A stretch of 64,000 bases of DNA, from contig NZ_JAAVUQ010000015.1 of the NCBI RefSeq assembly GCF_018449515.1, forward strand, positions 123,367-187,366. Direction: 5' to 3'. The position numbers and the translations under genes are program-made. This DNA is from Caballeronia sp. dw_19 (GTDB taxonomy: Bacteria > Pseudomonadota > Gammaproteobacteria > Burkholderiales > Burkholderiaceae). This document shows positions 18,106 to 27,143 of the stretch, one piece after another (within the stretch, counting starts at the first letter, position 1; each line of letters opens with the position of its first letter). The notes beneath the pieces are model-generated. The model was not told the DNA's origin. It did not search any database and saw only the letters and a list, made by a program, of their open reading frames with translations.

Positions 18106-19221
18106 ATGAAAAAGCGGGTCGCGGCGATGGTTGCAGTGTGCGGGTTGACGTCAGCAGTTGGTGTTGCTCACGCGCAAAGCAGCGTGACGATGTATGGCTT
18201 GATCGATGACGGCATCACGTACGTCTCAAACGAAAGCGGCAGCAAGAACTTCAAGATGGATAGCGGAATCGCCCACGGCAACCGTTGGGGATTCAGGGGG
18301 CAGGAGGACCTTGGTAACGGACTCTCAGCCATTTTTGATGTGGAAGGCGGATTCAACATCAATACCGGAAAAGCGAATAACGGCGGGGCCATATTCGGCC
18401 GCCAGTCTTGGGTCGGTCTTGATAGCGTGAAGTGGGGCAAGTTGACCATCGGCGACCAGTACGACAGTATTTCGGATTACCTCTGTGACTATAACGTCAG
18501 CTTTTACGCAAGCGGATACGGTATCCATCAGGGGGATATTGACCGCATGAGCTGCACGCGTTTGCCGAACGCCGTTAAATACACCTCGCCACGGATCGGC
18601 GGCTTCAAGGCTGGCGTGATGTATTCGTTCAGCAATGTCGCAGGTAGCTTCCATACTGGCAGCGCGTGGGAAGCGGGCGGCAACTATATCAATGGTCCTC
18701 TGCACGTTGGGGTGGCGTACGCCTCCCTTCCTGGATATTCCATCGATCCGTATAACCGCTTGGGGACGCCGGTCTTTTTCGGTCAGACTGTAGCCACGGT
18801 GACGAACAACGTTGAAAAGGATCTCAACACCGCGTTCGTGCTGAATAAATACAACATCATGGGAATCGGTGGAAGCTACGCGTTCGGGAAGCTGACCGTG
18901 ATGGCCAACTTCACCAATACCGAATTGGTCTACCGCAATATGACGTCTTATATGCACGTCTTCGAAGGCGGGGCGACATACAATTTCACGCCGTCGCTGG
19001 AGCTGCTCGGAGGGTATCAGCACGACACATTTGAAGGCCATACGTGGAACCAAGTATCGGCGGGCTTTCAGTATTTCGCCTCGAAGCGCACTACGCTTTA
19101 CATCTCCGGCGACTTTGTGAAAGCCTCAGCCGGAGTTAATCCAGAGTTGGGCTGGTTCACCACCCCGTCGCTATCAAGCACTCAAGCGGACCTGCGTGTC
19201 GGCATAACTCACAAGTTTTAA
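18106..19221 (+). CDS. Outer-membrane porin (Burkholderia general-porin family)
   Basis: A 371-residue beta-barrel porin. The signal peptide MKKRVAAMVAVCGLTSAVGV ends at AHA-QSSVTMYGLIDDG, the classic mature start in this group. The PEFGRV-like region appears as IFGRQSWVGLDSVKWGKLTI, and the barrel closes with DLRVGITHKF. The frame is open from 17950, but the ATG at 18106 is right because it begins the signal peptide and follows CAGGGAG. Operator-like copy 5 links it to island A, so it probably lets the island's substrate through the outer membrane. The constriction-loop sequence (YLCDYNVSFYASGYGIHQ) is unusual and contains two Cys (one before, one after this loop) that could form a disulfide. 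Confidence 0.95.
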   Translation: MKKRVAAMVAVCGLTSAVGVAHAQSSVTMYGLIDDGITYVSNESGSKNFKMDSGIAHGNRWGFRGQEDLGNGLSAIFDVEGGFNINTGKANNGGAIFGRQSWVGLDSVKWGKLTIGDQYDSISDYLCDYNVSFYASGYGIHQGDIDRMSCTRLPNAVKYTSPRIGGFKAGVMYSFSNVAGSFHTGSAWEAGGNYINGPLHVGVAYASLPGYSIDPYNRLGTPVFFGQTVATVTNNVEKDLNTAFVLNKYNIMGIGGSYAFGKLTVMANFTNTELVYRNMTSYMHVFEGGATYNFTPSLELLGGYQHDTFEGHTWNQVSAGFQYFASKRTTLYISGDFVKASAGVNPELGWFTTPSLSSTQADLRVGITHKF

Positions 19222-19561
19222 TTGGGATGCAGGCCGACGGCGGCAAGTTTTCGGTCCTCAATCGGCGGAGGGCCCATCACTGGTTCTAATCGAGGAATGC
19301 AGGCACCCGCACTGCTGTCAGCTTGCTTGCCTCGCAGGTCCGATCAGAAACTTGGGATTGCGGCGGGAAGTGGTCGGGAAGGTCGATTGGTCGAGAAAAA
19401 ATGGCCATCCCCGGCCCGGAAATGCTCGCCGCGGACTTCAAGCCGTCTTGTTGATTTGCACGTTGCACGTTGCACGTCGCATGTCACACCGTGAGATTCA
19501 ACCCCGATGAAGGCCTGATTCCAATCGAATTGGCCAGGCAACCCGAAAACGAGGTTCAATT

Positions 19562-19611
19562 ATGTTCAATAACAAAAAAACAATTGTACATTACATATAT
19601 TGAACATATCC
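19562..19611 (+). promoter_or_regulatory. Operator-like motif, copy 6 (before hyuA)
   Basis: ATGTTCAATAACAAAAAAAC is followed by AATTGTACATTAC and ATTGAACATATCC; first and last parts are inverted repeats (ATGTTCAAT and ATTGAACAT). It lies 161 bases before hyuA. The rest of the gap 19222-19771 has no gene, but three tandem GCACGTT-like units occur near 19459-19480. Confidence 0.82.
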
Positions 19612-19771
19612 TCGGTTCATTGTTGAACAAGATGTCGAGCGGCAGATGGTGCAAGTGACAACGTGCTTGGGGTGGGTGCGAAGTGCACACGTCTTTCAGC
19701 CGCGGCAGGCGCTCTGACCAAAAATTTTTGATAAAACGTGGCAGCCTTTTCCTTAAAGGCTCGGAGAAAAG

Positions 19772-21817
19772 ATGCTTAAGATCGGAGTTGATATTGGCGG
19801 GACCTTCACCGACTTCGCAGCATGGCGCGAAGGCGAGCAAAAGGTTGAGACCTTGAAGGTACCGTCGACCCCGCCGAACTTTGCCGAAGGGTTCAAAATC
19901 GGGTGCGAGGAAATGCTAAAGCGCATGGAGCCTCGAGTTGGAGAGCAGATCGTGGTTATGCACGGCACGACGGTAGCAACCAATACTGTGATCGAACGCA
20001 GCGGCCCTCCGATCGCATTGTTCACGACCGAAGGATTTCGCGACATTCTCGAATTGCAGCGGTTGAAATTGCGGCGTGCAATCGATCTGCTGGGTGATCG
20101 GGTATTGCCTCTCGTACCGCGCGAATTGGTGTTTGAGATTCCCGAACGCATGGCATCCAGCGGACGCGCACGCAAGGAAATAAACCTGCAGTCCGTAGCG
20201 CGTGCCGCAATGCAGGCAAAAGAGGCGGGAGTCGAGGGAATCGCTGTAGCGTTCCTTCATAGCTTTCGCAACCCGGCACATGAGCTGGCTGCCCGAGACA
20301 CAATCATGGCGGGGACGGGCCTGCAAAACGTTTCTATCTCCAGCGAGATCTGGCCAAAGATCGGCGAGTATGAGCGCGCGATCGTCGCGGTGCTCAATAC
20401 GTACGTGAAACCGCGGATGAACTCGTACATTGCGGAGATAGAGCGTTGGCTGGGTGAGACGCTACCCGACGCCAAGCTTTTTATCATGCAATCGAACGGA
20501 GGAGCTTTAGCTGCATCCGAGGCACGAGCACTCCCCGTGCATACATTGCTTTCGGGGCCGGCATCCGGTGTGACAGCGGCGCAGTACCTGGGCGTGTCCC
20601 TTGATGAGCGCTGCATGCTTACCATGGACATGGGGGGCACAAGCACAGACATCTCGTTGATCCAGGACGGCGAACCGTCGATTACTGGCGACGCCGAGGT
20701 GGGCGACTTTCCGTTGATGATGCCGGTCACCGGCATTGAAGCCATTGGCGCGGGCGGGGGCTCGATCTGCTGGATTGACGGGGGAGTGTTGAGGGTCGGG
20801 CCGCGCAGCTCGGGCGCGCGCCCCGGTCCTGCTTGCTTCGGTCATGGGGGCAAGCAGCCAACCCTAACAGACGCGTATTTGCTCTGCGGATTTATTCACC
20901 CCGACCATTTCCTTGGCGGCCGAATGACGCTCGATCTCTCTGCAGCGCAAGCCGCGATGCAACCGATAGCAGAGGCACTCGGTACAGACGTGGTTGCGGC
21001 GGCTGAGGCTTGCCTGACGGTGGCAACATCCAACATGATCGCGAGCGTCCTTCCCTATCTCGCACGCCATGGGCTGGACCCAGCGGATGTCACGCTGGTT
21101 GTTTATGGGGGCGCCGGTTCGCTTCATGGCCCTTTGTTAGCGAGTGAGTTGGGTATTGGGCGAGTGTTGGTTCCTGTCACGCCCTCGGTTTTCTGTGCTT
21201 TTGGCGGGTTGGTAGCCGGATTAACGCACGACAACGTCCGGAGCATGCAGGGCGTTGCGGCCAACGCGGAAATAACGAAGGTTGAATTTGCGCTGTTGGC
21301 AAGCCATGCGTGGCAATGGCTGGACGGGCAAAACGTTGGGGATGGACTTCGTGAAACCCTATTCGAGTATCGCGCCGAAGCGCGATACCGGGGACAGTCG
21401 TTTCAACTAACGGTAAACGTTCCGGAGGAAGCGGCCCGCTCGGGAGATGTCGCGGTTATTGAAAGCGAATTCCATCGTCAGCACGAACGACTCTACGCGC
21501 ACGCCGACCCTTCTGCGGCCGTCGAGTTCACCGAGTTTCGAGTCCGCATTCGAGGGATGTTGCCAGCGCCCATTCCTGGCGCTGTATTGCCTCGTCAAGG
21601 CACGATGAACGACGCGCTTCTCGGGCAAAGAACAATTCAAGTTGCTTCGCGCGTGGAGCCCCGTTGCAACGTGTATGCCCGTGGGAGCCTGCGCGCCGGA
21701 GACTCAGTCAACGGCACTGCAATCATTGAGCAGAGCGACACGACGATTCTCGTGCCGCCGGGCTTCAACGCAACGGTTGATTCGCACGGCAATATCCTGT
21801 TGACGAAGGAGGTTTGA
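19772..21817 (+). CDS. hyuA: Hydantoinase/oxoprolinase family protein, HyuA-type subunit
   Basis: A 681-residue ATP-binding subunit of the N-methylhydantoinase/5-oxoprolinase/acetone-carboxylase superfamily. The actin-like ATPase motifs are GVDIGGTFTDFAAW at the N-terminus, MHGTTVATNTVIER, TMDMGGTSTDISL and GAGGGSICWIDGGVLRVGPR. The family spends ATP to open hydantoin or lactam rings, or to carboxylate ketones. It is followed after one base by its partner hyuB, so the two form one enzyme. GGAGA precedes the ATG, and operator-like copy 6 lies upstream. In island A a fitting job is opening a 5-oxoproline-like lactam of an opine; that is inference. The symbol marks the family only. Confidence 0.92.
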   Translation: MLKIGVDIGGTFTDFAAWREGEQKVETLKVPSTPPNFAEGFKIGCEEMLKRMEPRVGEQIVVMHGTTVATNTVIERSGPPIALFTTEGFRDILELQRLKLRRAIDLLGDRVLPLVPRELVFEIPERMASSGRARKEINLQSVARAAMQAKEAGVEGIAVAFLHSFRNPAHELAARDTIMAGTGLQNVSISSEIWPKIGEYERAIVAVLNTYVKPRMNSYIAEIERWLGETLPDAKLFIMQSNGGALAASEARALPVHTLLSGPASGVTAAQYLGVSLDERCMLTMDMGGTSTDISLIQDGEPSITGDAEVGDFPLMMPVTGIEAIGAGGGSICWIDGGVLRVGPRSSGARPGPACFGHGGKQPTLTDAYLLCGFIHPDHFLGGRMTLDLSAAQAAMQPIAEALGTDVVAAAEACLTVATSNMIASVLPYLARHGLDPADVTLVVYGGAGSLHGPLLASELGIGRVLVPVTPSVFCAFGGLVAGLTHDNVRSMQGVAANAEITKVEFALLASHAWQWLDGQNVGDGLRETLFEYRAEARYRGQSFQLTVNVPEEAARSGDVAVIESEFHRQHERLYAHADPSAAVEFTEFRVRIRGMLPAPIPGAVLPRQGTMNDALLGQRTIQVASRVEPRCNVYARGSLRAGDSVNGTAIIEQSDTTILVPPGFNATVDSHGNILLTKEV

Positions 21818-21818
21818 G

Positions 21819-23801
21819 ATGCAAGCGGTCCGCACTGCAGTGATGAATAATCGATTCACCGCGATTGTAGAAGAGGCGTCAGCGGTCATGTATCGCACGG
21901 CTCATACAACTTTCGTCAAGTTGGTCCAAGACTACCAATGTGCGGTCGCGACCCCGGACGGTGAGGTGTTCGCCTATCCAAGTCAAGCCGGCGTGAACTC
22001 GTTTATTGGCGTACCTCTCAAACGTACGATCGAGCTTTTACACGAACTTGGGATTGAAGAGGGCGATTGCTTTCTCACAAACGACCCGTTCTCGACAGAC
22101 GGTCTTGTGACGCACATGATGGACGTGACCATGGTTCGTCCTATATTCGTGGATGGTCGACTGTTCGCGTTTGCATGGGGTTTTGTTCATGCCTCGGATA
22201 TTGGCGGCGCCGTCCCGGGCAGCATTTCGCCAGCGTTCACGGAGGTGTTCCAAGAAGGCATTCGCATCCGGCCGGTCAAGCTTTATAAAAAAGGTCAAAT
22301 CAACGAGGACGTCCGTCGGCTCTTTCTTGATAACAGCCGGACGCCCGACGACTTGTGGGGCGACATGAAGGCCATGATATCGGCGCTCCAAAGTATGGAC
22401 CGTCGTTTCCGCCAGCTGTCGGTTTCATATGGGCGAGACGTGGTCGAGCAGGGGATGCTCGACGTGTTGGCCTTCTCGGAGGCAAAGGCGCGCTCGGTTA
22501 TTGCGAAGATTCCTGACGGCACCTACGATTTCGGTGACTACTTGGAAGGCATCGAGCCTGGCCAATACACCTACATTCGGTGTGCCATGCGCGTGGAAGG
22601 GGACAGCGTATCGTTCGACTTTGCCGGTACCGACCCGCAAATCCCGGCTGCATATAACTTCGTTAGCGGCGCAGGGACGCATCCCTACACAATTCAAGCG
22701 TTTCTTTACTACCTTCTGACAGTAGAGCCGGACGCTCCGCGCAACGCAGGGCTGTTACGTCCCATATCTTTGCATGCTCCGCGGGGCACAGTCATTAACG
22801 CAGAATTCCCAGCCGCCGGCGGATCACGAGTTGCTGCTAGTACGCGGGTTTATGACGTTCTACTCGGATGTTTGCAAAAGGCGGTCAAGGGAGGGTTGAG
22901 TGCTTCCGGTCCTGGAATGTCGGGTGTCATCGTGCTCAGCGCGCGAGACCCGCGCAGTGGTAAGCGCCAGGTCAGTGTGATCAACCCTCTTTGTGGTGGC
23001 GGCGGTGGGCGTGCCGGCAGCGACGGCACCGATGCAATCGATTCGCGCTCCGGATACCTCAAGAGCGTCCCGACAGAGGTCATTGAAGTTGAAACAGTAC
23101 TTGTTGTTCACGCAAACCGGCTCGTCGAAGACAGTTATTCGCCCGGCCGCTGGCGTGGGGGTGCAGCTCTATTGATGGAACTCGAAAACACAGATGCAGA
23201 GGCGACGATGACGATACGCGGCATGAACCGTTTTTCGTTCCGTCCCTGGAGCGTCAACGGGGGGCATCCCGGGCGCATGGCCGAAGTAACGTTGAATCCG
23301 GGCAAAGAAAACGAGGAAATCCTGACACGCGTCACGGTTCTCAAGCTCGAGCGTGGCGATGTGCTTCGGCTGGTGACACCCGCAGGCGGAGGATTTGGAG
23401 ATCCGCTCGACCGTGATCTTCCTGCGATTGCAAGCGACTTGAAACGAGGCATGTTATCCGTCGCCGCAGCATCGCAGGACTATGGCGTTGTATTTTTAAA
23501 TGACGGATCAATCGATGCGGAGGCCACCGAATGCAAACGAGCGTCGAGACGCTCGACGCAGGCACCAGCACCATTCGACATGGGACCCGAGCGCAGAGCT
23601 TACGACGCAATCTGGCCGGACACAGTACGTACACGCTTCGCGAAATTGGCGTTGCTACAGCCGAAGGCGCATCGTCAGCTTCTCGTTGATGTCGTGCGCA
23701 AGCGCCTCACAGCGGCAGCTGAGGCCGTCACTGATGAAACCCTCCAGCGGGCGATAGATGAAGAAGCAGCTGTACTGGCTGGCGATGACGTTTTGTATTG
23801 A
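21819..23801 (+). CDS. hyuB: Hydantoinase/oxoprolinase family protein, HyuB-type subunit
   Basis: A 660-residue partner of HyuA. Family marks are GVPLKRTIELLHELGIEEGD, CFLTNDPFSTDGLVTHMMDV, FAWGFVHASDIGGAVPGSIS, RAGSDGTDAIDSRSG and the glycine-rich TPAGGGFGDPLDRD near residue 520. The length is somewhat above the usual 520-580 because of a C-terminal tail of about 110 residues after the glycine-rich region; similar tails occur in some homologues. GGAGG ends just before the ATG. Substrate unknown; see hyuA. Confidence 0.92.
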   Translation: MQAVRTAVMNNRFTAIVEEASAVMYRTAHTTFVKLVQDYQCAVATPDGEVFAYPSQAGVNSFIGVPLKRTIELLHELGIEEGDCFLTNDPFSTDGLVTHMMDVTMVRPIFVDGRLFAFAWGFVHASDIGGAVPGSISPAFTEVFQEGIRIRPVKLYKKGQINEDVRRLFLDNSRTPDDLWGDMKAMISALQSMDRRFRQLSVSYGRDVVEQGMLDVLAFSEAKARSVIAKIPDGTYDFGDYLEGIEPGQYTYIRCAMRVEGDSVSFDFAGTDPQIPAAYNFVSGAGTHPYTIQAFLYYLLTVEPDAPRNAGLLRPISLHAPRGTVINAEFPAAGGSRVAASTRVYDVLLGCLQKAVKGGLSASGPGMSGVIVLSARDPRSGKRQVSVINPLCGGGGGRAGSDGTDAIDSRSGYLKSVPTEVIEVETVLVVHANRLVEDSYSPGRWRGGAALLMELENTDAEATMTIRGMNRFSFRPWSVNGGHPGRMAEVTLNPGKENEEILTRVTVLKLERGDVLRLVTPAGGGFGDPLDRDLPAIASDLKRGMLSVAAASQDYGVVFLNDGSIDAEATECKRASRRSTQAPAPFDMGPERRAYDAIWPDTVRTRFAKLALLQPKAHRQLLVDVVRKRLTAAAEAVTDETLQRAIDEEAAVLAGDDVLY

Positions 23802-23925
23802 CGTCGTCGCGGGTTAACAAACAGGCACCGCATCGGTCAATCGTTCCAGGAACGCCAGCACTTCGACCGATGTTCCCAGGACCTCGGATCACATGCGAGC
23901 CCCTGAAACGGAGGCAATAATTCGT

Positions 23926-24108
23926 ATGACTATTTTTTCACTGATGCTAGCAGCGATTGTGACGACGATACATGATTTTGGCGCAGAGGCGCTGGTATTG
24001 CCATCCGTCCACAAGATGATGGCAAGTGAAGCAATGACATCTCTTGTCAAGTGTTGGGGAGTTCAAGAGAGCGTCTCGGTATGCAGCAGCATGCATCCAT
24101 GCGAATAA
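23926..24108 (+). pseudogene. Collapsed substrate-binding-protein gene
   Basis: A 60-residue open frame that joins a signal-peptide-like start (MTIFSLMLAAIVTTIHDFGA) directly to the tail of the SBP_bac_3 binding proteins of this island. The tail SLVKCWGVQESVSVCSSMHPCE is clearly related to KIAKTWGIADGVGLCSTAHPCE of the protein at 6935. About 220 residues of the ligand-binding core are missing, yet the frame is intact and GGAGG stands upstream. It lies 28 bases before a permease gene, the place where the binding protein of this ABC set should be. The product cannot bind ligand as a normal binding protein. Confidence 0.75.
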
Positions 24109-24136
24109 CTCAGGCGACCAAAGGAGAGGGGTGACC

Positions 24137-24925
24137 ATGTTAGATCACATAGGCGTTGTCTTCGACCCAAGTTTTTTTCTAAAATTTGTGTTCTCGCCGA
24201 GTCCCGCACTGCTAAAAGGACTTGTCGCGACCGTTATAGCAGCAGCCATTTCACAGCTTCTAGGGACAATTATCGGGTTGGTTTTAGGCATTGCCAGCAT
24301 GTCTCCCAGCAGAGTCGCCCGAGGGTTTAACCAAGTCTACATATGGTTTTTCCGCGGCACCCCTGTACTTGTTCAGTTGGTCTTAATCTACTTTGGACTG
24401 CCTTATCTCGTCGGCTTTGATCTTTTTCCAAGCGTCATGCATCTTGGACCGATCGCTTTTAGTGGTGCTTTGACCGCGGGCATTATCGCCTTCGGGATGC
24501 ACGAGGGCGCGTACATGAGCGAAATAACGCGAGCGAGCATTACGTCCATTCCGAGAGGGCAGTGGGAAGCAGCGCAAGCTTATGGGATGAGCCCTGGCAT
24601 GACGATGCGCCGAATCATTCTGCCGCAGACGCTGCCTTTACTTATCCCCGCGTTGGGAAACCAATTCAACAACATGCTGAAAACGACGTCGTTGCTCAGC
24701 GTCATTGGCGTAGCCGAAATGTTCCGCGTCGCCGAGCAAATGCAAGCTGCGACGTTCATGACCTTCGAAGTTTACCTGGGCGTGTCGGTGTATTACCTGG
24801 CGTTGACCGGCCTGTGGACAATCATGCAGCACTTCATTGAAAAGCGGATGTCCCGGCATCTTCATCAGGGTAGTCGCGGGGCCATCAAGGTCGTCAAGGC
24901 AACTCTACCGGACACGGCTCACTAG
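24137..24925 (+). CDS. Polar-amino-acid ABC transporter permease 3
   Basis: A 262-residue inner-membrane permease of the same family as those at 12583 and 13382. It has DPSFFLKFVFSPSPALLKGL, FRGTPVLVQLVLIYFGLP and the EAA loop EAAQAYGMSPGMTMRRIILP. AAGGAGAG precedes ATG 24137; the longer frame from 24044 overlaps the collapsed binding-protein gene and is not used. Only one permease is present in this set, so it must act as a homodimer or with one from the first set. Its ATPase is at 26279, beyond the opine-synthase-like gene. Confidence 0.92.
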   Translation: MLDHIGVVFDPSFFLKFVFSPSPALLKGLVATVIAAAISQLLGTIIGLVLGIASMSPSRVARGFNQVYIWFFRGTPVLVQLVLIYFGLPYLVGFDLFPSVMHLGPIAFSGALTAGIIAFGMHEGAYMSEITRASITSIPRGQWEAAQAYGMSPGMTMRRIILPQTLPLLIPALGNQFNNMLKTTSLLSVIGVAEMFRVAEQMQAATFMTFEVYLGVSVYYLALTGLWTIMQHFIEKRMSRHLHQGSRGAIKVVKATLPDTAH

Positions 24926-25096
24926 GTTGCTTTCAAGGTAGTGCGTCCCCATAGAAACACATTTTTTCACGGGTCCGCGTTCAGTCGCGGCACTTGTCAT
25001 CAGATAAGCCACGCGGTCTGTTTTTATTGGTATTTCGTACTACAAAGTTTTTGGAGTATTAACTGAAATGCCTGGTTCACCACTGGAGAGAAAAGA

Positions 25097-26068
25097 ATGT
25101 CCCAGAATCAAAGGAATTTGAGCGAATTTATTGCCGAAGTAGAATCTTTAACTGCTGGCATGATGACCGTAGAGCCGAAAGAAATTGCCGATCTTCGTCT
25201 TGGCGAAATGGATATCCCGGCGGGAAGCTATGGTCAGTATTTTGGGACATGGGATATTGCACACGGCATGCTCCGCGATTACTCAATGTACACAATGTAT
25301 CCGCTGGTCGTGCTTGCTGAAGACCCGGACCTCAGTACGAAATCCTTGTCAAAGGTCGTAGATGCCCTCGACCAATCTTACAGCAACTATCTTCGTTATA
25401 GCGGTTTTCCGAAGATGGGCGCACTGGCCCTGGAACTACGTGCCCACCTGAAGGACAAACCTTCGAAAGCCGACGTAGTCGCCGCACTGCGCGCGTTTAC
25501 GGACTACACGAACAGGCTGCAGGCATGGTCGTTTCACTACTTCCCCTGGGGACTCGGGCAATACTTCAAGTATCCGGAAGAGCGTCTTTTTTCGGCCCCG
25601 GCACCTGTTTCGGACATGGGTGCAACGCGTGCGTACATTAAGACGGGGCAACGGATTCGTATCAGTTGGAAGCCGTTGAACATCACGGTCAACGCTACCC
25701 TTGCTTCCAACGAAAATCCGGAGCTTTGTGCCGACCTCGTGGGCGCGCTTCCTTTCACGTCTATTCAGGACCACGCCGTCGTTACCGGCGAGTCGATGTA
25801 CGCTTGGTCGCCGTTTGTGAGTACGGCGCCAATTCACCTCCGCGAACGCATTTGCGACGCGCCAATCGGACGTCTTCGGTTCTCGCAATCGACTGGTCAA
25901 AAATTTATTGTGCAGTATGGACCAACGACCGAGGATCTCTCACAACCGGTGCTTGGTGAGATCGATGAAGCAGATGCGGCCAAGTTGGAAGAAGTAGGCA
26001 AGGCGGTCTGGAAGTCGACCTTCGAGACGAAAGAACTTATCTGGATGACGGTCGAGCTCGCTGACTGA
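25097..26068 (+). CDS. Cucumopine-synthase-like protein with swapped domain order (helical bundle then cyclophilin-like)
   Basis: A 323-residue protein built from the same two domains as the one at 7995, in reverse order. The helical bundle comes first (about residues 20-165: IADLRLGEMDIPAGSYGQYF then GTWDIAHGMLRDYSMYTMYP). The cyclophilin-like barrel follows (about 178-323: RIRISWKPLNITVNATLASN, and DAPIGRLRFSQSTGQKFIVQ). Aligning domain with domain gives roughly half identity, so this is a circular permutation or a tandem fusion that lost its ends. GGAGAGAAAAGAATG marks the start. It lies between permease and ATPase genes of the second ABC set, so its role is tied to the imported compound. 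Whether it joins or splits an opine-like ring is unknown. Confidence 0.65.
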   Translation: MSQNQRNLSEFIAEVESLTAGMMTVEPKEIADLRLGEMDIPAGSYGQYFGTWDIAHGMLRDYSMYTMYPLVVLAEDPDLSTKSLSKVVDALDQSYSNYLRYSGFPKMGALALELRAHLKDKPSKADVVAALRAFTDYTNRLQAWSFHYFPWGLGQYFKYPEERLFSAPAPVSDMGATRAYIKTGQRIRISWKPLNITVNATLASNENPELCADLVGALPFTSIQDHAVVTGESMYAWSPFVSTAPIHLRERICDAPIGRLRFSQSTGQKFIVQYGPTTEDLSQPVLGEIDEADAAKLEEVGKAVWKSTFETKELIWMTVELAD

Positions 26069-26278
26069 CATTCAGATCAGGGGAGGGGATGGTTGCCAAC
26101 AGGAGACAGCCGATGCTTCCCCTGTTGAGCAATGTGTGCCGCTACCGTGAGTGACATTTGGCTTCGTCAGGTTCGTTTGGCGCTTGGCTCCGGGCGGCAG
26201 TTCAACACTGAGAGGCCGGGTGATTCCGAGGCCGGCAATACTTGATTCGGCGGGTAACCATCGCCGTGGGAACTTATC

Positions 26279-27067
26279 ATGAATGACGCAGCAGTCGCCG
26301 CGCTGTCGGCCAGAAATATCCACAAATGGTTTGGCGACAATCATGTCCTTAAGGGCATCTCGCTCGACGCGAAACAAGGTGAAGTGATTTCGATCCTGGG
26401 CGCCAGCGGCTCCGGGAAAAGCACCTTTCTTCGATGTTTGAATTTGCTGGAGACACCGGACGAAGGATCAGTTGCAGTGTCCGGCGAACATCTGGATATC
26501 ACCCGGCATAGGAGCGGCACCCTGCGACGCAGCGACCGGCAGCAGGTCCACCGGATCAGGACCAATTTGGCAATGGTGTTCCAGAGCTTCAATCTCTGGT
26601 CTCACATGACCGTGTTGCAAAACATTATTGAAGGCCCCACGCGGGTTAAAAAGCGGCCTAGAGATGAAGCCATTCACGAAGCCAAAGTGCTCCTAGCCAA
26701 AGTGGGTTTGAGCAACAAGAGCGGACACTATCCGAGCCAACTTTCCGGAGGACAGCAGCAACGAGTGGCCATTGCGAGAGCTCTCGCAATGCGTCCGGAA
26801 GTCATGTTGTTTGACGAGCCGACTTCGGCTCTGGATCCGGAGCTGGTTGGAGAAGTACTTCTAGTCATGCGTACCCTGGCTGAAGAAGGAAGGACGATGT
26901 TGGTCGTCACCCACGAGCTTGGCTTTGCGCGTGAAGTATCGAACCGCGTGATTTTTCTTAGCCAAGGCCAGGTCGATGTCAGCGGAACGCCCGAAGAGGT
27001 CTTTAGCTGTGATCGTTCCCGGCAATTAAGACAATTTATGGCGGGGCATGGCCCCGCCGCAAAGTAA
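26279..27067 (+). CDS. Polar-amino-acid ABC transporter ATP-binding protein 2
   Basis: A 262-residue HisP-type ABC ATPase: Walker A GASGSGKST, an insert SGTLRRSDRQQVHRIRTNLA before the Q loop VFQSFNLWSHMTVL as in histidine/octopine transporters, signature LSGGQQQR, Walker B VMLFDEPTSALDPE, and VVTHELGFARE. This insert is the form found in HisP/OccP-like proteins that serve basic amino acids and opines, which supports such a substrate. It ends 76 bases before hutH and pairs with the permease at 24137. Confidence 0.93.
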   Translation: MNDAAVAALSARNIHKWFGDNHVLKGISLDAKQGEVISILGASGSGKSTFLRCLNLLETPDEGSVAVSGEHLDITRHRSGTLRRSDRQQVHRIRTNLAMVFQSFNLWSHMTVLQNIIEGPTRVKKRPRDEAIHEAKVLLAKVGLSNKSGHYPSQLSGGQQQRVAIARALAMRPEVMLFDEPTSALDPELVGEVLLVMRTLAEEGRTMLVVTHELGFAREVSNRVIFLSQGQVDVSGTPEEVFSCDRSRQLRQFMAGHGPAAK

Positions 27068-27143
27068 GCATGCGATCCGCACTACGTTTTCCCTTGGATC
27101 ACGCACGCCATCCATTGCATCAGACAACGAACAGGACTTCATC

